DNA of 64,000 bases from the NCBI RefSeq assembly GCF_049243985.1, contig NC_135386.1, positions 17,824,202-17,888,201 on the forward strand, in the 5' to 3' direction. The notes below the pieces were generated by a model that was not told the origin of the DNA, searched no databases, and was given only the letters and a program-made list of their open reading frames with translations. Every line of letters begins with the position of its first letter. The first letter of the stretch is position 1. The stretch is from Paroedura picta (taxonomy: Eukaryota; Chordata; Lepidosauria; Squamata; Gekkonidae). A program made the position numbers and the translations under genes. Below, piece by piece: positions 1 to 11,790 of the stretch.

Positions 1-280
1 ATAAAGGTCTCCCCTGTGCAAGCACCGAGTCATGTCTGACCCTTGGGGTGACGCCCTCCAGCGTTTTCATGGCAGACTCAATACAGGGTGGTTTGCCAGT
101 GCCTTCCCCAGTCATTACCGTTTACCCCCCAGCAAGCAAGCTGGGTACTCATTTTACCGACCTTGGAAGGATGGAAGGCTGAGTCAACCTTGAGCCGGCT
201 GCTGGGATTGGACTCCCAGCCTCATGGGCAGAGCTTCAGACAGCACGTTGGCTGCCTTACCACCCTGCACCACAAGAGGG
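1..280 (-). mobile_element. tRNA-derived SINE, Sauria-like (copy 1)
   Basis: Minus-strand copy, nearly full length and cut by the window edge. It shares the tRNA-like head, the GGCTCAAGGTTGACTCAGCC core and the tail ending CAGGGGA...CCTTTA with the copy at 8663. Confidence 0.85.
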
Positions 281-289
281 TTTTATAGT

Positions 290-840
290 CATAGCTGCTA
301 CCAGTGGCTAAAGAAATTAAGAAATTAGGAAACATCAGGATTCCAGAGCACATACAAAGAGACCTGCCTCTTGCCAGACATTCACCTGCGGGCAGTTCTA
401 AGGTTAAAGCAGGCTAAATCCGTATTTCTGAATGTCTGGCCAAGAATGTTTTCTGAAACTATTTTGGATGCTTTGGTGCATATTGCAAAGTTCAGTTAAA
501 AATGGGGGTGAGGGAGATATGTCCTCAACCTTGTGATCTTCGGCAGTGCAGTCCGAGTGAAAACTGATGAATTTCTTTTTAGCCACCCTATCATGAGAAA
601 TTAAATAAGGAGGCAATCGACCTCCGCTGAACTCTTCCCAGTTGTCATTTGCTGTACAAATGAGATAGGAAGAGTTTTCCTGGGAGGTTTAGAGATGTGC
701 ACTGAAATTCAAGAGAAAAAAAATAATAATCGACCAAGGGGTTTTCACCTTGAAAGGCCCGCCTCTCTGCTCTTTCTTGTGAACACAGTCAAGGCCAAAT
801 GGAAAGGGGGGAATTACATTGTTTTCACATGTTTTAGTCA
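290..840. other. No gene seen
   Basis: AT-rich unique-looking sequence with no convincing open frame or recognised repeat. Confidence 0.5.
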
Positions 841-1010
841 ACCTGTCACCTGCATTGTTGCCTACCTGGGGCTACCCTTGAAGCATGTTCAAAGGCTGCC
901 ACTAGTCCAGAATGCTGTTTCTAGACTCCTGTTTGGGGCCAGCGACTGGGAGCATGTGACCCAATACTGGCTACCTATCCGCCAATTCAAGGTATGGGTT
1001 TGACCTTTAA
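841..1010 (+). mobile_element. LINE reverse transcriptase remnant (L2/CR1-like)
   Basis: The translation LPLVQNAVSRLLFGAS and YWLPIRQFKV resembles the C-terminal part of L2/CR1-clade polymerases (typically LQLVQNAAARLL ... HWLPI). Only a fragment remains. Confidence 0.65.
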
Positions 1011-1394
1011 ATCCCTAAATTTAGGATTTGGATCAGGGTCTTCTAGTTGTTCCTGCCTGAGAATGAAGAACACAGAAAGAGGCCTTCCCAACTATCCCAT
1101 CAATCAAAGAAGCTTGTTTGACAGGCACAAGAGAGAGGGCCTTTTCAGTGGCTTTTTAAAGTTTATATGTATTTTATTGTACGTATATTTATGTTATCAG
1201 CCATGTTATGCTCCACAAGGAAGAATAAGGCTAATGAGTCGTGGAAATAAATATACAGGGCTCTCTTAGGCTCTAATGCAAATGTTCTAACTTTGTGGGT
1301 TAGTAGGCACAGCTCACAGTCAGATGTAACTGAAAGAGCTAACATAGGTGAACACAGGTGATCAGGCAAGCCTGGGCCAACCAGATCAGAGCAA

Positions 1395-1535
1395 GAGATG
1401 AACAGAGTTGGTTTCCCATTGCCTGACTCTGTGTACCACACATGTACTTCATTGGTGGTCTCCCATCCAAGTGACCCTGCACAGCTTCTAACTCCTGACC
1501 CAGGTGGGGTCATGGATTGGCTTAGGCTCGGTAAG
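1395..1535 (-). mobile_element. 5S rRNA-derived SINE fragment
   Basis: Reverse complement resembles the 5S box A to box C region; GGTCTCCCATCCAAGT is the complement of the 5S segment around GATGGGAGACC. Confidence 0.6.
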
Positions 1536-1549
1536 AAAAATACAAGTAC

Positions 1550-4380
1550 ACACAATGAAATGTGTGGCGATAAAACCCATTAATCCGAAGGAGGGAAAGA
1601 AAGTCAATTATGGTTTAGTGAGCACTGACAAGGGGAATGGGAAGGGGGACCTCTGAATTGTTTCCCTCTCCTATAGTTCCTCTGGCTCCCCGCAGCAGAA
1701 GGTCCAGTACGAATTGCAAAAGTGAGAACACATTCAGTGTAACACATTTATGGGCCTTGCCAGATTTGCAGGAAAACATGGCTTCGTAAATTAACGGGGT
1801 GGTGGTGGTGTGAGGGTAATTGTCTAGCAGTCTGATCAGGACACAGACCTCTCCAGAATGGATAAAATCCCGTGAGCCAGTGAGCAAATGCAAGGGAGAG
1901 AAATCAGCCTACTCAAAACATACAATATAAGAAGGAAGAGTTATGATACTCTTATGCAACCGCTAATTTGAACAAACTCTTTGTGTTACTTAATTGTTAT
2001 GAAATAACCTACGGGTGCAATCCTGAGGCCAAACTGTGAATTGCATAGGATAATGATGAAGTCCCACACCAATAAATCAGCAGCTTCGGAAGGATGCCTC
2101 CGTGGACAGGCTGCGTGGGAAGCCGTATTGCCCCCTCCCAGTGCCCAAACACACACAGCACAGCTTAAGCTACTGGCAAAGCCTTGCATCCAATCACAGC
2201 TCCATCAAGCGCCATATGAATCCCAAACAGAACACCCCTAGGCACAGCACAGGATGTTGCTTTGGTGATGGGAACATGAGAGAAAGGGCACTTGTACATG
2301 AAGGCAGGATTTTGCACAAACAAAAGAATTAATGCTTCTCTTTTCAGAGTGCTTCCAAGTATCCAGCCTCAGCACACAAATACCAGACCAGAGACTCTAC
2401 TGCGCCTGCTGGGGATTGCAGGGACAATGTACCTCACACAGGTAAGCAGTGGGGCTGTGAAAGGCTCAGACCACACCATGTGTCTCTTGGGTTTCAGATC
2501 AATAACCCTGCCCCATCCCTCAACAACTCCTAGCAAAGTCTACCACATTTGGTCCAATATGCACAACGGAGAAAGGAGAGGCCCTTGGGTAGAACTGGGC
2601 ACACCTGAAATGTTGAAGAGTTATGATGGGACTTTGTTCCCTGACATTTTGTGCTCTCTGACATCTGTTGGCTCCCCCTCCTGCAGCCGCCATTTTGTCA
2701 TGGCACCCGCAACTCCGGTATCAGGCTTTAAAGGGGAAATAAATAAATTAAAGAAAGAAAGAAGAGGGAAGATGAAGAAGGGCTGATGGGATGCACAGAA
2801 GCAAGCATCAGTGGTGGACCTCAGGAATGCAACCAAGGGATGGCTACAGGGGAGGTGCTCAGCAAAATGATTAGGTTTTGACACATCCAATAAGCCTGAG
2901 CAGCTCATTCCCAGCAATTGATTCTGGTAGTGCAACATCTCAGCTATGCCCAAGTCTCCTTTCGGGGCTTTCCATCTAACCACAAGCAGGATTAGAACCC
3001 ACTAACTAAGGCATGCTGAACTGCTGCCTTTTCCTACAGTCTTCCCTGCCCTAGTCTCTATGGCTGGTTTCAACACTAGGAGTAATGAAGGATACTAGAT
3101 AACCCTGTGGATTTTTCTCTTGTATGCCCTGTTGGGTGTGTGGTTGGAGGACTACACCACAGGGTGTTAGGGGTGCATTCCACACTCTCCTCCTTAATTG
3201 CTGACCACCTTGTTGCCACTCAAAAATTTATCTTTGTTTTCCCCCAACTTTCCTCCTGGTGGGATTTGAACCCCACACTTTGATTTCCTACAAAAGTGTT
3301 TTTCTCCACTGAGCTATGGGGATGTGGCAGAGATGCCTTCTGGGAATGTTTTGCTGTCCTTCTGTCTGATATTTCCCTCCTCACTCTGGGAACTGAACCC
3401 TTGAATGAAAGACACCATGGTTAGGGTTTTGGGGGGGGGGGTTGTTTTGGAAAATATCTGGTTTATATTTTGAAGGAGGGTTTGAGAAAAGTAACAGGAA
3501 AACTGGGGCTTTTTGCAAATGAGCAAAGGAAATTCCTGCCCTGCATTAGTGAAATAGTGACTCCCAGTGACAATAATGGAAAAATGCACCCTTAAAATTA
3601 ATAAACAGAGAGGGGGGCACACTATCCAAGTAATTTAATACCCCAAAGGAGCCCTTTATTAATGTGACTGGGATTTTGTGAGACTGTAACCCTTAGATTC
3701 TTGCTTTCATAAACTTCACAGATTTAGCTGTGGAGTAAACCAGAGCAATTCCTTTAGTCTTTCCTTGAGTTGACTGCATTCAGTTTAATTTTCTATATGT
3801 GAGGAAATATTTGTCTTCCCCGAACAGCATGGTGGAGGGAAGTGGGGTGGTGGGGAGCATCTGTAATATCTGAAAGACATAATTTGAAGAACAAAAGAGT
3901 TGCCTGATTAAAATGTCAAAAAATGATATATCACAGCTGTGTTTATGTGAAAAGTGGCAGTGTGTATTTCTCAGTGAATTTATTTATCTTCTTTATTTAA
4001 TAATTGATAATAATGACTCTCGCATGTCACCAAAAACTGAAATACTAATCCATTCGAAATGACAGTTTTATCTTTTCCCCCTATCTCTTTGGAGCCGTCA
4101 ATCTCCCGCTTTGGCTTTCCCACAAATAGTTGAGCAATCCTATTCTCATATCACACCCCCGGGGCAAGAGTTGATTGTTCCTGAACCTCTTTATGCCGAT
4201 GGAGTTTAGTATCTTGCTGGTAGGGGAAAATATACATTTGTGTAATGCTGCCTTTTCATAGCTGGGAAGTCACTGCCAATTGAGCATCACCACCATAAGC
4301 CCCCACCCACCCACCCAATGGGCAAACTGGGGGTGAACTTCATGTTTGTTCAGCACCCATTCCCAGTAATTGTGTAATAT
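1550..4380. other. No gene seen; mostly unique sequence
   Basis: Open frames here (for example 2292-2786) show no recognisable product. 3640-4260 is AT-rich and free of recognised repeats; it may contain conserved non-coding sequence, which cannot be judged here. Confidence 0.4.
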
Positions 4381-4384
4381 ATTG

Positions 4385-4525
4385 TTGGCTTTCGAAAGCT
4401 AAACAGGGTCAGCCCTGGTTAGTATATGAGACCTCCAAGGCAGTTTAGGGTTGCTACAAAGAGGTGGCCAATGGACCTCTGGACCCTTCTTGGCTTGAAA
4501 ACCCTAAGGTGTCACCATAAGTTGG
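4385..4525 (+). mobile_element. 5S rRNA-derived SINE fragment
   Basis: AAAGCTAAACAGGGTCAGCC followed by CTGGTTAGTA and GAGACC mirrors 5S rRNA box A through box C with decay. Confidence 0.65.
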
Positions 4526-5536
4526 CTGCAATTTGATGGGAGTAAAAGAGATCAGATGAATACATTTCTACTGAAGTCGGTGGGCAGCGTTAGACACCTC
4601 TGCCCCCACCTCTGCCTCTTTCAACCTCAGAGCCATAAAAGACAACATGATTTGGCAACTGAGGCTTCAAGGACAAAGCAACCCATATGGGTAAATCTGG
4701 CTAAGGAAGACCCTGCGTCAGAGTGGGACTGGTAGGGAATCTCTGCTTCATGTACTCTGCCTGTTGGGAACGAAGTGTTTCCCTGCCACATTACTCAAAC
4801 GGGGGATTTGCATCTTGATTGAGGCCTTTGTCACACCATGATAAGCCAGGGAGAGCCAGCAGTTTAACTTCTTCCTAATTTTCCCCCTCCCCTTACTGCT
4901 GATGCGATCATAAATCAAAAAATGTTACTGCCAAGATATGGAGGAGGAGCTGATAAGATCCAATGCGGAAAAAGCTAACCGGCCCTCACAATCAATCCAA
5001 ACAGTGCAGAGGTACATTTGGATGGGATGAAGGAGACTAGGCAAAAAACAAGGCATCCTGGGAAATGAGGCAATTACCTGAACAAGGTCTTTGTAGTGTT
5101 CCCTCTGCTTGACTATATAACTGCACTTCTTCAGGAGAATGTGGATCCTTCTAGCTCTTTCCTGTAAGGCTATGGCCAGGGAACTGATCCACTTGTAGGG
5201 ACTGGGAGACATATATTGTTTTACTGGCGGGGCAATGTCATGCAGATCTCCCCAGCCCTGCTCTGGATGGGCAGGCTCCGTGACTTCCATCCATGGAATT
5301 ATGGGGGAAGGGAGACCATGAAGGTGACTAGTCATGAGTTAGAGTCCTTGAAGACCATGCAAGATTCTCTTTTACTGGAATGGTTAGGGTGCTGCTCTGT
5401 GGAGGCAGAGATTCAAGTTCTTGTCTTGGTTTGCTTCAGTTAATTTCTGACAAACAGTAAGAGTCAGTCCATCTTCCTGTGTTTCTCTTCATGGCAGGAC
5501 TATACTGATCTTTAATGCTGAACTACAAGGTGACAC
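4526..5536. other. No gene seen
   Basis: No recognised gene or repeat family; open frames are short and lack recognisable domains. Confidence 0.4.
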
Positions 5537-5539
5537 CTA

Positions 5540-6424
5540 GGGCCATTCTGCACGACTTTAATATAGCACTAGTCTTACATTTTGTTTTCACCACTAAAAC
5601 TGCGTTCTGCATGACATCGTGAGCAATCTGCAACAGTCCTGCAACACTAGCGCCAAAATTGCTTCGTTGTAGCGATTTCCGGGGAATTGGGAAAAGTGGA
5701 TTCACCCTCAGAAAATCGCTACACTCTTGCCAACAACCTGCAACACTTGCGAAAAAGACCTGTGCATTCTCAATGTAGCGGTTGCAACAAAGTCCCTCCC
5801 CCTGGCTCTCTCCTCCGAACTTCCGGCTAAGCGATCGCCATTTTTTTCCCTCGGAGTGGGGAAAGCAACGAACCAGCAAGGCTTCATTCACCCAGTGAGG
5901 CTTCTCCAGCTACAGTCCCTCCACAGAAGTCCTTTAAAGCTCCCCTAAGTCCCCAAGCACAACACCATGTTCACCAGTTCCCTTTAATTTTGGCCAAAAA
6001 TCGCGCCCGTGCAGGGGGTGGGATTTTTTTTCCCACTCGCGGGAGCGTGGTAATGATGAATCGCCAGCTCACACACCAGCTAGATGGGTCTCTACGTTGC
6101 GAAGAATCAAGGCATATTCGTTGAAACGTTTTTAACTGTGCTTAAAGGGAAAGGGACTTTTCGGGAGCATGATAGCAACCACCCATTGGCTGTTACGTTT
6201 GATTGACGGCCAGGGTCAGGAACAAGCATAGGAAAAAATCGCTTCCTTTCCAGCGATTCCTGCGAGACCGGAAACCTGTGGGGAACGAATTAAACGCTAC
6301 TGGATTCCACTACAAATGAAGGTATGCGGAATGCCGAGATTTCACTATTTAAAATAGCGTTTCTGCTTTGTGAAAGCAATTTGTGAAAGCAATTGGCAAC
6401 ATTGGTCCTTGTGCGGAATGGCCC
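5540..6424. mobile_element. Harbinger-like non-autonomous DNA transposon
   Basis: Ends GGGCCATTC and GAATGGCCC form short inverted termini, and CTA is duplicated on both sides (5537-5539, 6425-6427). The 885-bp interior has no transposase frame. GG...CC ends and a 3-bp duplication fit PIF/Harbinger; the class is an inference. Confidence 0.65.
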
Positions 6425-6771
6425 CTAGTATTGTTCCCTTGAGCCTCTGGTGGTGGCTTCTGCTCTTCCCTCCGTATATGGTCGTCTCCCCTACAAAAAA
6501 AGAAAGAAAGAAAAGTTCTAAATTGTATGGAGGTATCACAATTTCCACAGTGCGATTTAAACTCTTCTCTTGAGGAGCTCTTTGGTTCTCTGTGCATGCA
6601 TTGGCTCTGGAGTTAATTTGGATCTGCAATTGGAATGACTCCACTTCATTCCATGTCTGTTGACAAGATGTCTGTACTTTATAAGCCCCGGGTCATTTGT
6701 CTGCAGCGAATGCTAGTGTTTGTGGAAGTAGGTTTTCATTGCTTTATTGCCCTGGTGTAGGTTGTGTGCAC

Positions 6772-6835
6772 TAGAGGGCATGACCCCAAGGGTCAGACAT
6801 GATTCGGTACTTGCACAGGGGATATCTTTACCTTA
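6772..6835 (+). mobile_element. Sauria-like SINE tail fragment
   Basis: Only the 3' portion remains: GACCCCAAGGGTCAGACATG followed by a TTGCACAGGGGATA-type tail. Confidence 0.7.
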
Positions 6836-6907
6836 AGTTGTGTGCAAGCATCTGATGGCCTGTTGGCTCTTTTAGGCTACCTGGATGTATAAAAGGGGGA
6901 TGTGTGT

Positions 6908-6940
6908 ACCAATAGGATGTGCAAGGCACATCCTATTGGT
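6908..6940. repeat. Perfect 15-bp inverted repeat
   Basis: ACCAATAGGATGTGC and its exact complement are separated by 3 nt, so the RNA could fold as a hairpin. Confidence 0.9.
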
Positions 6941-6999
6941 GACTAGAGCTGTGAAAGGGGGGAAATTTGTATTTTTTGGTCTGAAGTCACACAACAAAA

Positions 7000-7115
7000 T
7001 TTGAGCCCAATGGCACCTTAAATACCAACAAATATTTATTCAAGGCATGAGCTTTCATGTGCATGCTCCCACGTTGAATAAATCTTTGTTGGTCTTAAAG
7101 GTGCCATAATATTTT
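7000..7115. mobile_element. Foldback MITE with TTAAAGGTGCC arms
   Basis: The left arm GGCACCTTAAATACCAACAA is mirrored by the right arm ending GTTGGTCTTAAAGGTGCC. The inner part is the usual CATGAGCTTTCATGTGCAT. Confidence 0.7.
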
Positions 7116-7156
7116 GGGGGTTTGGGTATATTGGAGCCAGAAAATGTCGCTATTTA

Positions 7157-7434
7157 GAAGAAGTGTCCTTTTTATACCACACTTTTCTCTATCCAAAGGA
7201 ATCTCAAAGTTGCTTACAATCGCCATTTCTTCCTCTCCCCACAACAGGCACCCTGTGAAGTAGGTGGAGCTGAGAGAGCCTTGATTACTGCTCTAAGAGA
7301 GCAGCATGATCAGGGCTTTGATGAGCCCAAGGTCACCCAGCTGGCTGCATGTGTGGGAACGGGGAATCAGCCCATCTTGCCAGATTAGAAGCCACCACTC
7401 TTCACCATAACACCAAGCTGGCTCACTCATATTT
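7157..7434 (-). mobile_element. tRNA-derived SINE (AACCAACTCTTCTTC-tail type)
   Basis: Minus-strand copy with CTCAAAGTTGCTTACAATCG, CACAACAGGCACCCTGTGA and CCCAAGGTCACCCAGCTGGC landmarks shared by about ten copies in the window. Confidence 0.8.
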
Positions 7435-8269
7435 ACTGATATTCCAAATCTGGTAATATTGAGGATATGTTCAGCTCCATTATACCCTATGGGGCCATTA
7501 AAGCATGGCAAATCTAGTCTGAGTCTATTAAGTGTGTGTGTGGTGGGGGGTTGAGATAGAGGCACCAAATTTGCAGAACAGCTACTGGATCCTCTCCTAA
7601 AAGAACCAAGTTTCAAAAATATTGGATCAGGGAGGCCACTGCTCTGAGCACCCAAAGAAGGTGCCTTCCCCCCACACATTGTTTCCAGTGGGGGGGAAAT
7701 AGCTAGGCAGCGTAAGCCTAGTAGAATGTCTGATATAATATGGAAAGGGAGCAGAAGGCATTTTTGCAACGCTAGCAGCAGAACCAGTGCAATGTGCCCA
7801 GCAGAACCAGTGCAACTGTGACTGTACCGAAATCCAACAGGACTATGTTCATATCAGAGAATCTCTGAAGGAGAAATGAGTGTGTGTGTGTTTCCCTATA
7901 AGAACAGCAGAACCTGTGCAATGTACTAGTGCCCATCAGCAGAATCCAAGGCCATTATATCCCTTTACCTTTAAATCTCCCCCCCCCCCCAGCAGCAGCT
8001 ATATGGCTCACTTTAAACTCAGGTAAAAGACAAATATGTTTGATTTTTTTTTATATTAACTGTACTGGGAGCCAAAACTGATGAGTGAATCTGTATTTGG
8101 CTTTTAAAAGATACCAAGAAATACTGCTAAGGTATTTCTTTTGGTTGGGCTAAACTCAATGCACACACCTAATATTAACTAGAATGTCAATCCAGGATCT
8201 GGGGAATTTCTGTTCAGCTTCCCCCTCTGCCATAGAAACTTGGTAGGTGACTTGAACCTGTCACTCTCA

Positions 8270-8990
8270 GACTAACTAATTTAACAACCTTGTTCGCAAC
8301 TAACAACAACGCATTCTTTGCCGTGACGAAGGGGCGAACTAGCCTATTGTAGAGGTACGAGCCAAATTCCTCAATGAGACCTTACGGGGTTCTAACCTTC
8401 ACTCCGTTGCTGAAAAGATAATCTATCTTTTATCTGACAAGGTTGATGATGTAACATATTTGCATGTAACATATTTGCCTTGGCTGCAAGGAAAATAAGG
8501 GCCAATGTTACAACCACTAAGGCAGCCTCTTAACACTCTTGCACTTTGTATGCTGTTTCAGTTTTTTGGTCTTAAATTTTATATTTTTATACAGTTCCTT
8601 TTATTCTATTTTACTGTTCGTAAATTTGTATTTTATATTTTGTAAAGGCCTATGGCTATATAGAGCCTCTTGTGGCGCAGAGTGGTAAGGCAGCCGTCTG
8701 AAAGCTTTGCCCATAAGGCTGGGAGTTCAATCCCAGCAGCCGGCTCAAGGTTGACTCAGCCTTCCATCCTTCCGAGGTCGGTAAAATGAGTACCCAGCTT
8801 GCTGGGGGGTAAACGGTCATGACTGGGGAAGGCACTGGCAAACCACCCCGTATTGAGTCTGCCATGAAAACGCTGGAGGGCGTCACCCCAAGGGTCAGAC
8901 ATGACTCGGTGCTTGCACAGGGGATACCTTTACCTTTACCTTTATGGCTATATACAAATAAATGTATCTTATCTATAGAAACAACCTTGT
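8270..8990 (+). mobile_element. LINE 3'-end remnant interrupted by a SINE
   Basis: T-rich 3'-UTR-like sequence ending CAAATAAATGTATC, split by the SINE at 8663-8942. The coding part is not recognisable, so the family is uncertain. Confidence 0.4.
8663..8942 (+). mobile_element. Full-length tRNA-derived SINE, Sauria-like (copy 2)
   Basis: tRNA-like head GAGCCTCTTGTGGCGCAG with a box-B-like GGGAGTTCAATCCC, Sauria-type core, and a (CTTTAC)n tail. A 12-bp target duplication TATGGCTATATA flanks it (8651-8662 and 8943-8954). Confidence 0.88.
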
Positions 8991-9299
8991 TGTGATGTTA
9001 AAATGGAGGAAAGAAGAACTATGGAACTTTGGGTCCCCATTGGGGAGAAAAGAGGGGTGTAAATGAAGTAAGTTTATTAATATGCCACACAGTACTCTGG
9101 CTGTTGTTACACATTGGCGGTTAATGTGGAGCTAATAAGTGGGTAGCAGCAGAGTCACTAATGGAATGGTGGACGCATCTGTCAGTGTTGCTATACTAGC
9201 ACTGCCCACAACTACTGTGGTCTGGAGACTGAACTGAGAGTAGCTTGCAACTGCAACCCCCTGGTATCAGCCCTTGACCTGGTGACACTTGTAGAAGAG

Positions 9300-9490
9300 A
9301 CTCAATGTGGTATAATGATAAGAGCATCAAATGAAGACTTGGGAAGCCAGTTTGAATCCCTGCTCTGTGATGGTGACATAGTGACCTTAGGCCAGTCATT
9401 CATGCTCAGCCTAGTCCACCTCACAGGGTTGTTGTTGAGGATAAAATAGAAGGGGAGAAGACAATACTGTAAGCCTATTTCAATCCCCAA
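9300..9490 (+). mobile_element. tRNA-derived SINE, MIR-like
   Basis: GGTATAATGATAAGAGCATC head, GTTTGAATCCCTGCTCTG box B, and CTCACAGGGTTGTTG core. Confidence 0.65.
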
Positions 9491-9589
9491 TGAGGGGGGG
9501 AACAGGGTATTGTTTACCTATTTGGCTTATTTATAGCCCACCTTTATCACTGATATATTATATATATCTAATGAATCCTATTAAGCTGA

Positions 9590-9937
9590 TGGGCAGTAGA
9601 TTCAGGACACACAAAAGGGCAAACTTCTTTAAACAGAGACTCATTAAATGTGGCATTTGCTGCCAAAGGATGAAGTGATGGCCACAGGAATAAATAGCTT
9701 TAGCAGGAGATTAGATAGATTCATGTAGGATAAATCTATCAGCAGCTACTAGCCCTGATGACTGAGGGGATCCTCCACATTCAGAGGCACTAAACCTCTG
9801 AATCACTGAGCCAAAAGGCACCCTCAGGGGAAGGTCTCAGCCTCCATGCCATCTTGTGGGCCACTGTTTGAGAGAGGATGCTGGACTAGATGGATCACTA
9901 GTCTCATTCAGTTGGACTGTTCTTAATATGGATTATT
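9590..9937 (+). mobile_element. CR1/L3-like LINE 3' end
   Basis: Ends with GATGCTGGACTAGATGGATC and a TTCTTAATATG-type end, typical of CR1-group 3' termini in reptiles. Confidence 0.6.
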
Positions 9938-9939
9938 TA

Positions 9940-11280
9940 TTAATTAAACTGTTTATGTGCAGTCTTTCCTCAAGGTTCAAGTACAGAGTATCGAAATAGA
10001 AGAAAAATGTTGTATAAGACATCCAATGAACAATGCAGTGGGGCTAGAAATACAAAATTCAATGATGCGGGCAACAATGAGAAAAGCAAACTGCCTAATG
10101 CGAGGACTTGTTTAAGCAAGACAGAATGTGGGGTTATGGCATAGAAAACAATGCGGTAAGAGCCAGATGATACCTACAATAATAGGTGACAACCAACCCC
10201 ATTGCAGTAGACAGACCCTTTCCTGACATGTAGGGGGACTATTCTTTTTTACTACTGTTCTAATTGTTATAAGACTGCCCTCCTGAACATGAATTGTTTG
10301 CACAATTTTGGATTAGCTTCCTGCCCTCCTCAGGCAGGCTGTTCTGCAAACTGGGAGCCACCAGCGAATGGATGTGAATGGGCAGTTGCTGATCTTGCAC
10401 ATTTGCAGGGAGGAACTTTCAGAAGGCTTTGCTCAGATGAGCAAATCTGTCACAGCAGAGCATAGCGGGAGAGGCTGTTCCACAGATATATGGGCCCAAG
10501 GTCATGAAAGGGCTTTGCACATGAGAACCAGTTCCTTGAATTGAACCCAGAAACCAACTGGTAATGAACTGAGACACTAATGGCTTTGCACATGTGTACC
10601 ACACCCTTGAATTAAACTTTGCGCTAAATCCAGAAATGTATTAGTAACTAATGAATGCATGCAATATTCATACTTTGCCTAGCTGCTGATAGTAACGGAG
10701 CTGTGGTGTTCTGTACCCAGCAGAATTTCTGAGTTGACTTCAGAAGTAAACCCATGCCAAGGTTGCAGCTGTTTTGAACAGTGCACCAGGAAGGGCTCTT
10801 TAATTGCACGTTGTTGTTTTCTTTTTAGTGGTAGTACATAATCGGGTTTAGTAGGTTTCAATTGGAGCTCCTCTTTGTTTTAGTTTGGCTTTGTCATTTG
10901 CGGTTTGATGTTTGTTCCCGGGGTTGGGACTCATGCAAGCTTCAAATGTCCTTAAAATCTTGAGGCAGCTGCTGGTTCTTGCTCTTTTTTCCTGCTCCAG
11001 GCCGACTCCTGCGGCCACCCCTCTTGGACTATCTGCAGAAGGGAGAGTCCTGCCACGTTTTGGGAGTTTTGAAGGTGCTGCTGGGCTCTGGCTCTTCTCC
11101 TGCCACCGTTACCCATCTGGATGTATTGTCTAAACAATAAACGTTGCTTTTTCGTGTATTTTTAAACTCTGGGTGGTCAGAAAGCAGGTAGGGATTTTTT
11201 ACAGACGAATGGGCTGGGTCAGCGACCCATCCCCTCAGAGATGCCAAAATCAACCTCTCCTCCACACACACATATTTCCC
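9940..11280. other. No gene seen upstream of DIS3L
   Basis: Moderately AT-rich sequence with no recognised gene; only short open frames. Confidence 0.45.
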
Positions 11281-11790
11281 CTCAGGCTTTTGCCTCGCTC
11301 GTCGCCCCCGTGAAGCAATTTTCGCCTGAGAGGGCGAATCCCAAACGAGAACTAAAATCAGGGCTTGTGAGGAGCTCATCCTGAGGAAGGGAGCGAACGA
11401 CCCCGCTCTTCACGGGCGGCCGACTGAGCCGCCTCTGCGCTCCTCTCGCGCCTCTTCCCGCCTTTTTCCCTCGGAGGGAGCCCCGCCCCCGTCCCGAGCC
11501 CGGCCCCGCCCCAGAAGCCGCGCGCGCCCCTCCGCCCACGGAGTCTGCGCAGAAGGCGCCAGGGCGGCGTCGCGAGGCGGCGTCCCTCGATGGAGCGGAC
11601 GGAGAAGGTGCTCCAGCTGCGGGCGCTGCAGGGCCGCTCCGTGCGGGTGGTGCGCGAGCACTACCTGCGGCCCGACGTGCCTTGCGGCAGCGCCCTCTGC
11701 CCGGCGGCCTGCCCCCGCGGTGAGTGACGGGGAGGGGGCGGGGCCACGGCCCGCGCGGAGGGGGCGGGGCCGAGGCTGGCGGAAGTTGCC
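11280..11790 (+). promoter_or_regulatory. DIS3L: CpG island promoter of DIS3L
   Basis: GC-rich and CpG-rich block around the first exon with no TATA box. GC boxes (Sp1-type CCCCGCCCC or its complement) are visible near 11481, 11504, 11735 and 11760. The transcription start probably lies within the 150 nt before 11590. Confidence 0.8.
11590..11719 (+). CDS. DIS3L: DIS3L exon 1 (residues 1-44)
   Basis: Starts at the ATG inside the CpG island and ends at a strong GTGAGT donor (phase 1). It encodes [13 protein letters not shown], matching the human N-terminal stretch [12 protein letters not shown]. Confidence 0.93.

Noticed and set aside
2292-2786. 164-codon plus-strand frame
   Set aside because: No recognisable domain, low-complexity lysine-rich end and no splice or promoter context.
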